Below, one piece after another: positions 1 to 11,400 of a stretch of DNA of 64,000 nt. Numbering within the stretch: position 1 is the stretch's first letter; every line of letters starts with the position of its first letter. Location: assembly GCA_039654915.1 (NCBI GenBank), contig CM077598.1:76722041-76786040 (forward strand), read 5' to 3'. The notes beneath the pieces are model-generated. The model was not told where the DNA came from and searched no databases. It was given only the letters and a program-made list of their open reading frames with translations. The position numbers were made by a program, and so were the translations under genes. This DNA comes from Aquilaria yunnanensis. Lineage: Eukaryota; Streptophyta; Magnoliopsida; Malvales; Thymelaeaceae.

Positions 1-735
1 TTCCTTTTGCCTTCAATTTCAGTCAATTGCAAGTTTGAAGGTGTGGTGGCTATGGAGGAAGTATGGCTATATTCTTGGGCTGGGGGAGGACTAAAATGAG
101 AGAGGGATAAGTGATTTGGCCACTTAAGTGGCCTTAAATGAGCTTAAGGCACCAAAACACACTTAACAAGCTTAACCATGCTTTATGTCATTTTCCTTCT
201 CACTAATTATGGTTTCTTTGTCTTAAAATCATTGGTACACATGTGCCCAACATTTTTTACTAATTATCAAGTCTTGGATGCCTCCCCCATGGTGGGATAA
301 CCCCACAATTCCACCCTTAGACTTAAGTCAAAAGCTTGAACACCTTAAGGTTTACACTAGGACATTTAGGTCCTTATTGCCTTTAGTGTTTCCTTTGTCC
401 AAACTTGTCTTCCATGAACAATTTGGTCCTCCAATAGCACTTTCATACCATTCATATCCTTCCCATAACTCTCCAAGTCTCTTTCTTGAGAGTTTTGCAA
501 TTGAGTACCAAAATTTCTAAAACCTTACAAAAAGTCCATAGGTTGCTTGACAAAGAGGCAATCCTTAAGGCTTTTCTTGGGGGACCAAATTACCAACTTG
601 GAACACTTTTAAGGAGGTGTTGATCATACCTTTTAGCCCCTACACTACAATCACTATGGTGAGAATTACACAATATAATGGTTTTTAGCCATTATGACAC
701 ACTTGTAATTCTCCCATTTTGTGAGGTGGTAACAG
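1..735. other. non-coding flank, no gene recognised
   Basis: AT-rich sequence with only short unconvincing reading frames; the longest, at 278-520, shows no recognisable domain. A small inverted repeat lies near 680-702 (ATAATGG...CCATTAT). It may be decayed LTR or intergenic repeat DNA. I see nothing in it that supports a gene. Confidence 0.5.
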
Positions 736-1097
736 TCGTGATCTAAGACAAGCTGTAGCAGGAGGCCTCCCCCTAGGGACCTCCTATAAATACGTGTGGA
801 GAACTTTTGCACAGGAGAGAACAAGTAAGAAAGAGAAAACTCTAGTCGTTATCTGGTCTTCATTCCTTCTTACTTTCATCCTACAAAGACTAACTTGATT
901 GTCGGAGGCTCCTCCCCTGGAATCACACTCCGGGGAGTCTCTAACCTTTGTTTTACTAAGTCTTGCAGCCACATCCTCACCAGAAACTCCTTTCAAAGGC
1001 ACCTTCTTCACTAGAGGGTTATTTATAAACACCTTCATACCGGAAGTCCCATTTGCAGCTACACCATGTGACATAACAAAGATGCCACCGGGCACCA
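736..1097 (+). repeat. LTR 3'-part fragment of the G/F-type Tat element
   Basis: This stretch matches the R-U5 half of the LTR of element F (about 25770-26077) in order: a TATA box TATAAATA at 785-792, the 'cggaggctcc...cactccgggg' block near 904-935, the 'ccggaagtc' block near 1040, and the end 'gatgccaccgggcacca'. The right end is intact, but the DNA beyond it is not a primer site, so this is a 3' LTR or solo LTR that has lost its U3. The conserved U5 ATG (1066) is followed at once by TGA here. Divergence from F is high, so it is old. Confidence 0.7.
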
Positions 1098-4000
1098 CAT
1101 ATGGCCTTGATCTAGCATATGAAGGTGCTTGAAAATTGTTAAGGTGAGTACCAGTAAATGGTGTAGGATGTTGTAACTCTTAAAAGTGAGTTAGATGAAT
1201 TTATGAAATGAGATTGTGAGGTAGAGGTTGGCTCATCCAACCTAGTAGGAGGATAGGTGGCATGCCCATAGTGAAAAAGTCAACCTAAAACCAAGGAACA
1301 AGAATGGATCATGAGGAGAAGGGCTAAGGCCGACGAGTGCAAAGAGTGCATCACTCTTAATTTGCACCTAAGAAGTGTTGCCAATGGTGCGAGTGGTCAT
1401 CGGACAAGTCTTATGTTTGGGCTTGGTTAAGTTAAGACTAACCTAGAAAGCTTGTCCCCAATAGTTGTTGCCATAAGAAGTTGACCTAGTGCACCAAAGC
1501 AGTAGTTTGAGCTTTGCTCGGCTAGTCATGCGGTCAAGGTAGGCGGCCACTAGCCGAATGTGACAAGTAGCCATAGTGAACTCATGCGCAGTGCATGGCT
1601 AGTGTGAGGTAAGTCTTTAACCTTTCACTAATAGTCTAGTTACTTTGTTGGAGTTCTGGCATCAGTTTACTCATGTAGTCTTCCTTGGCATGTTGGGCAG
1701 TCATTTTGGACAGGGTTAAGGGGTAACCCATGTGCATTAAAAACCTAATGATGCACCAAGTATTGGGTTAATACCCAACACCCTAGAACCCACTTGCTAG
1801 TATGTGAAATCACATAAGTGGAGGCCTAAATGCCATAGATTGGAAATGTTCCAGAGTTCCACAGGTTGTCTTCTTGCATGAGTTAGTTCAGTGGTCTAGT
1901 TGATAGAGAATGACTGGCTAGTTGAATGGATGAGTTCCTTAGAAAGAACCAAGCAATAGAGTAGTTTAGTCAGATATTGCAAAGGTAAGTAAGAAATTTT
2001 TAATTTTTATTTCTAATCATGGAATGTAGGTGTCACCCTAAAAGAACCAAGATGCAAGGAACTCATCTAGGGGTACGTAGATGGATGGGTTTATCCATTT
2101 GCTAGCTATAAACCCTAGGGTTAAGCCAATAGGAGTATAGTCATTGCTAGGGTTCAGCTTGACTACAAGAAGGCACTAAGAGGACCTGAGTAATAAGAAG
2201 GACTACCATGGACCAGGGGATAGTGGGTGACTTGAGCTTATCACCCTAAGGTTAAGTGGGGTTGAGGGCCGTTGAGTTGACCTGTGGAAGAAGAGAGACC
2301 CGACTAGTGAAACTAGCCGACTAGGTAGAGGACTAAGTCCTAAGTAAAACCAAGAACACTGTGGTGATCGCTTGATGCTTTATGTTAGTGCTAGTAAGCT
2401 AGTGGAACATTGAACCATCATGTCTAAATGATCAAGTGATGCTAGAAATGAGACACTTTGCCTTAATCCTATAGGGAAGTTTCTGAAGAGCACCCGTGAA
2501 GGAGAGTTCACTATGACTAGTCGAAAGATGACTCACAAGTAGCCACAGTGTGAAGTAATCTCCCACCTAGTTGGGTGTTATACTCAGTAATCAAAGTGCC
2601 AGGTCTAGTATAGGGACAGTTATGCTCATGCATCTATTTTATGATTTTGGTGGTTGTCATGTTTACCAAAGCAGAGAGAAGACAACAGTTGTAATCCTAG
2701 TCTGTGAGGATACTAGTTGAGCTAGTTAAAGCCTAGAGTTAGAGCATTTCACTTAACCCAAGTGCCTTGTAAGGGAAAGGCTAGTTACTTGCAAGGTTTG
2801 TTAAGGGCTAATAGGTATGCTAAGTAAATTAGCCATGGATGAGCCATCTGAGAGATTTTACGTGGCTAACCATCTCCTGATAGTTAATTGATGTCATGGT
2901 GAAATGGGTTGCCCACCAGGAAGGTAAGTTAATGTGGCGAAAGCCATGAGTGCATCATTTTGAGGTGAGAACGCTATAGAGTAGTCATGGTATGGTAGTT
3001 AAGTATTGAGGGCAGAGATGGTTCTTTGTAACCATAGTTAAGTGAGGAACAGTTGTTGTTAGGTGCTTGATACTGTTCGAAGCTGAGAGGCCTAGAAGGT
3101 GGTCAAGGAGTTGAGTAAAACTGGAGGAACATTGAAGCCTAATGACAGAGGCCAAGTTGTACCAAAGAGAACCTAGGTTTGCCTAGGATTGGGTAGTACC
3201 TTGCAACTCAGCTAAGGACCCCATAAGTGCTTCAGGCATAGAGTGAGTAATGATGGCCAGGAAGTAAGTATGCTAGCTACACACCTCAGAAACTAATCTT
3301 ACGTGTGTAGGGTGTTAGGCTTCGAGTGTAGGAAAGTGAAAAGACTGAATCTGTAGGCTTCAGGCACCTAGGATAGTCCAAGTAGAGTAGCTGAAGCGTC
3401 GAGACCTTCAACTTGGGTAGCCTCTTGGTAGCTAAATTGCTGAGTGTTTGGTGGCCTGAGCTGATGTGGCATGAACAAGGCCCAAGGGCTGCTAGCTACT
3501 TGGAGGTCCTGGCACTCATGCTAGAGAAGTTTTCTCTGGTAGGCATACGGGTGTGAGAGACTCCAAAGTAGTGAAAGCAGTAGGATCATCATGCTCAGGT
3601 GATGAATAGTTATCCTGCCTAGTGCATCGGCATGCCTGATGCCTAGGGGCCGTCTGAGGGGAGCATTTGAAGACTAGTACTCTAAGGTGTGTCGGGACAT
3701 TCAAATCTTGGTAGTTCACTCATTCAAGAAAGCCCTAAAGTATAGTGGAGCTTGGAGTGGAGTATGCCTTAGGGTCCATTTGGTGTATGTGGCAACATCA
3801 TACTACACTAGTGACACACTTAGTCTATTAATCGTTAGCAGTTATCGGGTACCAAACCTAAAGTAAGGACTTAACTATGTGAGAGTTAGTCAACAAGTTT
3901 CATACTTGTTAAGCTAGCTTGCACTACGGGGTTTGGAACAGGAGCATGCGTGTTGAACCTGGACTGGAACATTTTTAGTGTGACAGTTACTGGACAAGTT

Positions 4001-4592
4001 TAACTTGTTAAGTTAGCTTACACTAGTGGGTTATGGCACAGAGGAGTAAGTGAAGGAGGTTTGTTGGTGTCCAACTTTTAGTAAGATCTTATTAGTGTTA
4101 AGGTAGTGGATAGCATTCTAAAAGCTTGTTAAGCTACCTTACACTAAAGAACTCAGCATAGAGCTTGGTGTGGAGGATTCACGATCACAAGATTTGTTGG
4201 GACAACTTGTAGTCGTCAGATGTCCTTCAGTAGTACTGTGTGCTGAAGGTAGGAAGAGACCATACCATAGTCTTCAAGAGTGAGGTTGAATTAAGGTGTT
4301 AGGATTGAGTAAGGTTAGGCTATGATGGTAAGAACAGTGATTAGTAATCAGATAACAATTGGGAGTGAGCGCAAAGAATGGCATTGGCCATAGTACCTAT
4401 ACGACACAGGGCTTGACTAAAGTGCCCCGGGGGCATGAGCCGAATGGGTCAGGTAGTTCGGACCAAGTGGGCTGTTGTGTGACCGACATAATTTGGTAGG
4501 TTGGCTCAGGATGGATTGGTACTATATCCTAGGTTAGTGTTTAAGGTAGGCAGATTGAATTTGGAGGACCAAATTCTACAAGGTGGGGAGAA
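1098..4592 (+). other. unidentified non-coding repeat interior (possible LARD-like or decayed retroelement body)
   Basis: About 3.5 kb with no reading frame of note on either strand; the longest is 67 codons and without known motifs. CTAG-rich words recur throughout. Three imperfect copies of a 22-bp word of the type cttgttaagctagctt + acacta sit at 3905, 4004 and 4125. The segment ends in a purine tract (4580-4592) directly before a TG, as expected just upstream of a 3' LTR. I infer the inside of a retroelement that never coded or has lost its coding sequence; identity unknown. Confidence 0.4.
4580..4592 (+). other. polypurine-tract-like site before LTR H
   Basis: AAGGTGGGGAGAA lies immediately before TGTTAGAC. 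A purine run followed by TG is the usual plus-strand primer / 3' LTR junction of plant Ty3/gypsy elements, and the preceding 'ggaggaccaaattct' resembles the end of such elements. Confidence 0.6.
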
Positions 4593-5897
4593 TGTTAGAC
4601 GCTCCCTAGCGGAATGCTTGGTGAGTGATGTAAGCTCATAAATCCCTAGTTTAATACCTTATTTTAAGTTCATTTAGGAAGGTCAAGCAAGTTAGTTAAG
4701 GTTTACTAGGTTCAAATGAGAGTACAACATGAAAAGAGGTCCAGGGGTAAAATGGTAATTTTGTACCCAGAGGTGCTAGACAAAGTCCTTGTAGCCAAAA
4801 CATGTTTTAAAACCTAACCCTTGCTTAGCACTAAAGTATTTTCTTAAGTGTTGAATGTTTGACCAAGATTTGACCACAGGTTACTATTTTGGGAAGGGGG
4901 CTTTTTGACAAAGTTGAGAAAGTTTGAGGGCATACTGTGTGGAAGGCTTATAAAATTGGTAAAGGGGGAAACTTGGTAGCTACTATTGCCATTTCTCTTC
5001 CAACATTTGAGCTCCCTCTTGCACACTTGATTTCTTCTTCAATTCTCTCTCAAATTTAAGAGTTCTTGGTGAAAATCAATGGTTCCAGTGGTGACTAAGC
5101 AATGGATTACTTGTTTCAAGGAGTTTTGTGTCCTGGAAGCTTGGAATCACAATTTTTAATTGGTGCCCTATTTAGGGTGTGAGGTAACAAGAATTTCTTG
5201 GTGTTTCCTTGTTTGTTTGGCCTTTGGATGATTGGGTTTTGGTTAGCTTGTGTTAATTTGGTACCACTTGCTTTGGTTTGTTTGGAACCTAGGTAAAACC
5301 TTAGTGGAGCTTTGTTCTTGGATATGGAATGCATGATCTGTGCTTGTATCTCTTGGAATAAAGATAAGGGATTTATGATTGATGCACATTTGGTGGCATT
5401 TATAGCTTGTTTGCTTGTTAAATTTAAGTAATTTAATGAATGGCATTAGTTCATATATGGTGATAAGCATGTTGGACTACTGAGGTTTTGATGATTTGTG
5501 TGTTGTTTATGGCACCATAAGATTGGTTTAAATGGTGCACTGTCCACCTACTGATGCATAGATGAAGGTTTGAGGCATTTCAAGGTGTCCCTAGGACCAT
5601 TGGAAGGCCTTGGAAGGCCTTGGAAGGCCCTAAAGTTGCTATGGCGTGAAATCTAGAATTTTTGGGCATGAAACAATTGGATACATGTTGCCAAGGGTTG
5701 GTGATGCATCATCCACCTTTTTGATAAAATTCCAATGAGTTCTGTACTGTGGCAATCGTCTTCGTTCATTGTCGACGCATTGCCATGACAACTTTGACAC
5801 CCGATAGTATTTTTAGGATAACTTTTCGAACAGGTGTCCGATTGAGGCGATTCCAGATTCCATGTAAAGCTAAGAGGGAGAACTATCATATCCATAC
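4593..5897 (+). repeat. probable 3' LTR (element H), interrupted by element A
   Basis: Starts TGTTAGAC right after a polypurine tract. No coding capacity is seen. The part near 5800-5897 (gtgtccgattgaggcgat, then purine-rich gagggagaact) resembles LTR interiors of plant Ty3/gypsy elements. Element A is inserted at 5897 with duplication of catac, and the repeat presumably resumes at 16994. Its right end was not located. Confidence 0.45.
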
Positions 5898-6773
5898 TGA
5901 TAGCCAAAGGCTATCGCCTCTATCTGGCCGAACTCCCTGCCACAAGAATGGCCAGAAGAGACTGGCGATACCCGAGTGAAAATGAGATCATACACCTCGG
6001 GAGATAGCCGAAGAGCTCCGAGCCCGGCACGCCAGGAAACTTGAGGATACTACTAGCCCCCCGAGGTTGCAAACAGATCGCCTTCGGAAAAGAGGCACCA
6101 GCTATTGCGGGCCGAACATGATCTTCCCGAAGGCGAAACTCCCTGAAGCTAGGAACCCCCGAACTGGGTGCGTGTTTCCCGAAGAGGCATTGTCCGTACC
6201 AAAGGACGACCTCGCCTAGGGACCTCGGGAGTACGGCAGGAGCATTTAAGGAAGCATTTAAGGAAGCCTCTGACACGTCATTTCACAGACGTCATAAAGC
6301 CGCCTCAATAGGCGCTCTGGCACGCTGACGCCATCAAAATCACATCATGGCCCATCTCAGCACAAGGCTCAAGGCAACCTGCTACCAGCTATCTGTCCCC
6401 TACGCCCAGAAACTCAGGTAACATCCGACCGAACACGTGTCCCGATCTGAACGAGCTAGGCACTCCTATAAATACCAGGAAATAAATACTTGGCAGGAGG
6501 TTGATTGGCAAAAGGTCTGACTCGCAGACTCTGAGAAAATCACCAGGCAAGACTCTCCAGCCCTTTGTGCTTTTTCCTCTGCCTTTTCTCAGCCACCACT
6601 AACTTGGGTGTCGGAGGCTACCCCCCCGGAAAAACACTCCGGGGGCCTCCTAACCCTTTGTTTCTGAGCTTTCAGGCACGCTCCCTTGGGCGATCCATCC
6701 TCCAGGCGTTCTTCCTCCCAGAAGTCTCTCCACCAGTCACTATGACTATAAATGATGAGGCCCCAGGCCATCA
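5898..6773 (+). repeat. element A 5' LTR
   Basis: 876 bp, TGATAGCC...GGCCATCA, ending two bases before the primer site. The terminus carries a perfect inverted repeat GATAGCC-AAA-GGCTATC (5899-5915). It holds the promoter (TATAAATA at 6467) and, near its end, the ATG at 6741 from which the gag frame runs out of the LTR. Confidence 0.95.
6433..6474 (+). promoter_or_regulatory. element A LTR promoter: G-box and TATA box
   Basis: ACACGTGT (a G-box/ABRE-type core) at 6433-6440 and TATAAATA at 6467-6474, about 27 bp apart. The same pair occurs in the LTRs of B (35797/35831), C, D and F, so it is a conserved core promoter for the gag-pol transcript. Binding by bZIP or bHLH factors is inferred from the G-box only. 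Confidence 0.75.
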
Positions 6774-8470
6774 TTTGGCGCCGTCTGTGGGAACCCGCTC
6801 TGAGATCACCGTCGTTGAAACTCGGCGTTCTAAGGACAAGGGACTCCCGAGGTCCCCGTCCGCGCCTGAGACACAACCGATTGCTGAGCAAACACTCCCA
6901 GGGACTTCTGCGTCCGAGGAAGATCGCCCTCTAGTGATCACCATGAGCTTCCTGAGGGACTTTCAGCGTTCGGTCGTGTCTGAAATGACACAGCAGATCG
7001 ACCGAAGGTGGCCACAGCAAACGCAAGCCCAGAGGCCTCCCTCACCAGCACGCCCTCGGGAGAGAAGCCCCAAGTCTACTCATCGTAGTTCGGGAAGCGG
7101 AAACCAGTGCGAAGAATCCTCCACAGAAAATATACCCCTCGGGAAACGGCCTGTGGGACAAACTGGGTCCAAACGACCGAAAGTCTCACAGCGAAGGAGT
7201 TCGTTGCCTGAGGTGAGATCCGTATCCCCTCAGCGCCGAACTCGCTCCCCGAAGAGGCACCGAAGATCTCCCTTCCCTGAAGAAGGGCCTAGTGCCACCG
7301 TGCTTATGGAGAGGATACTAGCACGGCTAGATAGGGTGGAGAAACAAATGGCCAGAAAAGCCGTTTGGGACAGGCTCACGGGAGCCTTCTGTGAAGATGG
7401 GTCCCCGTTCACCCGAACCGTGGCCGAGGCAGGCATGCCAGGTGACTTTAGAGTACCTCGGTTGGAGATTTATGAAGGCCATACTGATCTACAGGCCCAT
7501 CTGACGAAGTACAGACGTAGCATGATAATGCACGGTGCTGACGACGCTACCATGTGCAAGTGCTTCGAAGTCACCCTCACAGGGCCAGCAACTGCATGCT
7601 ACAATTCATTGCCTTCAGGGACCATCACTGAGTTCCAGGAGTTGTCAACGGCCTTCACACAGTAATTCATTGGGAGCAGGCCGACGGCGAAGATGCCTGT
7701 TCAGATGTTCGACATAGAGCAGAGAAACGGAGAGACCATCCGGGACTATGTCGAAAGGTTCAACAGGGAAGCACTGAGCGTCCCAGACTTCCGGCCCGAA
7801 ATCCGTATTCTCGCTATGACACGGGGCCTTCGGCGAGACTCACAGCTGTTCTACGAGTTCTCAAAGGACCCTCTGGAGACCCTCGGAGAATTTTACCGAA
7901 GGGCGGAACAGCACATGACCGCCGAGGAACTAAGAATGGCTGGGCCGAAGTCCGATCACCACCGCGCCGAAGGGTCCAATCAACAAGCTCGGCATCCGAC
8001 CGAACAGGCAGGACGACCTCAGAGGATGCGTGGAAGGAAACCTCAAAGTTTCACGCCACTGAGCACCACACGGACCAACATCCTCATGGTGCTGGAAAGG
8101 CAAGGGACGCAGATTCGGAGACCAAGGGCCATGACCGCCGATAATAAGAAGAATGCCAAGAAGTTCTGCCAGTTTCATCGCGACCACGGTCATGACATCG
8201 AAGACTGCTTCCAGCTGAAGAAGTACATAGAGTCACTGATAAAGCAGGGCCAACTTCGGAAATACTTGCGGATGCCATCCCCGAAAGGCAGAAAAATGGA
8301 GGAAGAAAGGGCCGAAGATGAGGACTATGACTCCGACAGGCGGAGAAAACGAAGTCCAAAAAGGCGCCCTCCACCTCCGATAGGGGTTGTCCAAACAATC
8401 ACCACGGGGCTCCCATCCTCGGAAAGAAAGCGGAAGGCCAGAGAAATTGCAGTCATGGAATATCAAAATC
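6741..8470 (+). pseudogene. gag: element A gag (nucleocapsid/capsid), broken
   Basis: Structural Gag that would package the element RNA in cytoplasmic particles. The frame starts at an ATG inside the LTR (MTINDEAPGHH...) and passes through the primer site; an internal ATG at 6944 (MSFLRDFQ) is an alternative start. Visible parts: a basic, serine/proline/arginine-rich stretch (about 7020-7290), the retrotransposon Gag domain with WDRLTGAF (7366 onward) and YVERFNREAL, and a zinc knuckle CQFHRDHGHDIEDC (8167-8208) with spacing C-X2-H-X4-H-X4-C. TAA at 7663-7665 replaces a Gln codon that B keeps, so the product is cut before the end of the capsid domain. The frame continues into protease without a stop. 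Confidence 0.88.
6776..6794 (+). other. element A primer-binding site
   Basis: TGGCGCCGTCTGTGGGAAC, two bases after the LTR end, where a tRNA primes minus-strand synthesis. The first nine bases fit a tRNA ending ACGGCGCCA; I cannot name the tRNA with confidence. The site is also in frame with gag (reads L-A-P-S-V-G-T). Confidence 0.85.
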
Positions 8471-11400
8471 CAGCAAAGAAGCTGGCCCACAAAGACGGAT
8501 CTACCATCGTCTTTCCCCATGATGATCCGCTGCTGATCATGGCGAGGATAGGGAACTGGGACGTCAAAAGGGTGCTGCTTGATGACGGATCAAATGCGGA
8601 CGTCCTATTCTCGCACTTACTGCCAAGCTTGGGCATTTCCAGCAGCGAGCTTAAGCCAGTCACCTCACCAACCTTCGGGGTGGGACCATCCGAACTGCCC
8701 GTTCTCGGATGGATTGACCTCCCACTGATGATGAGAGGGACTTCGGTAGATGGAGCAGCTGAGTTGTACACTTCCACAATGGCGAGGTTCATCGTCATGG
8801 ACGTCCCGTCCTCGTACAACGCCATCCTTGGAAGGCAGACACAGGGAAACCTGCACATTCGCCCTGATGTGAAGTACTTGACTGTCACATTCGCCACCAA
8901 GGATGGAGACGCAGAGATCTTCATAGACCAGGCCGAGGTAAGAAAGGTGTTTTTGAAAGCACGAAAGGCCCATGCGAGCAACTTCGCACAAACAATGGAG
9001 GCAAAGGCGCTAGAAAAAGGCAAAGAAGAAGATCTTGCAAAAGCAGAAATGGAAATAGTAGAACTTATCCCAGGACAATCTACCCGACCAGGGAAGAGCT
9101 TGGCCGAAGGTGAGAAAGAAAACCTTGTATCTTTTCTGCTGAAAAATAAAGATCTGTTTGCCTACTCGCCGAAAGATATGCCAGGGGTAAACTCTGGCAT
9201 AATACAGCATAGCCTCAAAGTAAGCCTGAAAGCAAAACCCGTCCGGCAAAAGAAACGAAGCATCTCAGCCCACAAGAGCAACTTTGTCAAAACCGAGGTC
9301 CAACGTCTGTTAGACGCCAAAGTCATCAGGGAGGTGAAGTACCCCGAATGGTTAAGCCACGTGGTCATTGCCACAAAAGAAGGCAGCAGCAAACTCCGGA
9401 TGTGCATCGACTTCAGAAACTTGAACGATGCTTGCCCGAAAGACTCATACCCTCTGCCGCCAATAGATCAACTGGTAGATTCAACTGCCGAATATGGGCT
9501 CCTAAGTTTCCTAGATGCCTTCAGTGGCTACCATCAAATAAGGATGGACCCCGAAGATGAAGAAAAAACCGCCTTCATCACCGAGCGAGGAACATACTGC
9601 TATGTCAGGATGCCCTTCAGGCTAAAAAATTCAGGAGCCACCTACCAAAGGTTGTTGAACAAGGTCTTTAAAGACCAAATGGGGAGAAATATGGAGGTGT
9701 ATGTTGATGATATGATAGTCAAGAGCAAGCTCCCTCACAACCACGTTGCAGATCTAGAGGAAACCTTCCAAAAGCTCAGAGCCTTCGGGATTCGGCTCAA
9801 TCCTGATAAGTGCATCTTCGGAGTAACCTCGGGAAAATTCCTTGGGTACATGGTATCCGAAAGAGGCATTGACACTAACCCCAAGAAGATTATGGCACTG
9901 CTTGAGTTCCGAACTCCGGCCACAGTCAAAGACGTTCAGAGGCTCACCGGAAGAATAACCTCCCTGAGTAGGTTTATTTCCAGGTATGGAGATAGGTGTC
10001 GACCTTTCTTCAAAGTCCTCAGAAAGGCAGCAAAAATGGAGGGCAACCTCGGATGGAATGATCACCCTTGGGGTGAAGATTGCCAAAAGGCCTGGGAAGA
10101 ACTCAAAGTCTACTTGTGCTAGCTTGCCGACTCTGCGACAACCTCGGGAGGGAGAACCCCTCGTTTTGTACCTCGCCGTCACGGAGAAAGCTGTAAGCTC
10201 GTTCCTCATGAAAGAAGAAGGGCCAAAGCAATGGCCAGTCTATTACGTCAGCAAATCCCTGCATGGCACCGAAGTCAGGTACCCTCTGCTTCAAAAAGCT
10301 ATATACGCCTTGGTGCTTGGAGGGAGAAGGCTGCGGCCATACTTTCAGGCTCATCCCATCATCGTCCGAAGTAGTCTACCGCTACGGGATGTTATGAAGA
10401 AAGTTGATCATTCGGGAAGGCTCTCCAAATGGTGCATAGAGCTTGGCGAACATGAAATCATATATGAACCTCGGAAGGCCATAAAAGCTCAAGCACTGGC
10501 AGACTTTATCGCCGAAGTACCCACCACTAAGGAAAGCCAGATGGATCCGAACGGAGGTGAGCAAGAGTGGACCTTACATGTTGACGGAGCCTCGGGATCT
10601 GAACACCAGGGAGCTGGAGTAGTTATCAGAGGACCTGAAGGCCTAGAGGTAAAGAAGGCTATTAAGTTCAGCTTCAGCGTCACTAACAATGTGGCAGAGT
10701 ATGAAGCCCTCATAGCGGGATTACGCTTGGCCAGAAGGATTGGCGTGAGAAACTTAAAAGCTCACAGCGATTCCCAGCTAGTAGTTCGGCAGACGGCAGG
10801 AGATTATGGGGCGAAGGACCCAATCTTGGCAAAATACCACGAGCTGGTAGCAAAGCTCATCCAAGAGTTTGACGCCGTACGGATCGAAAATGTACCTCGG
10901 CGAAATAACACAGAGGCAGATTGCTTGGCGAAGTAAAAAACATACACCGAGGTGCTAGATCATCCGAGCATCTCAGTGCTGAGCATAGCGACCTCGGGAA
11001 AGGGATGGAAAGATCCCATAAAAAGATACCTCGCAGAAAATGTGCTCCCCGAAGACCCCGGCGACGCTGCAAAACTACGAAGACGCTCAGGGCGATTCTT
11101 CCAGATTGGTCATGAATTATATCGACAGGGATATGGAAACCCGCTGCAAAGATGCGTGGATGAAGAGGATACTGAAATGGTCCTTGAAGAGGTCCACGAA
11201 GGCGTGTGTGGTTCACATATCGGAACTGATGCCCTTGCGGCGGTGATACTTCGCCAAGGATACTTCTGGCCTACCCAGAGAAAGGACGCAAGACAGTTTG
11301 TCCGAAAATGCGGCAGTTGCCAGAGGCACGTGAATATCCAGAGGGCACCCTCGGAAACGGTGACTTTGGCTGACTATCCTTGGCCCTTCGCAGTCTGGGG

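Noticed and set aside
784..1098. 104-codon minus-strand frame
   Set aside because: Lies wholly over an LTR fragment whose features (TATA box, U5 end) read on the plus strand.
5653..5979. Short frames on both strands across 5653-5979
   Set aside because: They cross or abut the element A boundary at 5898 and show no domain; chance frames in LTR-type DNA.
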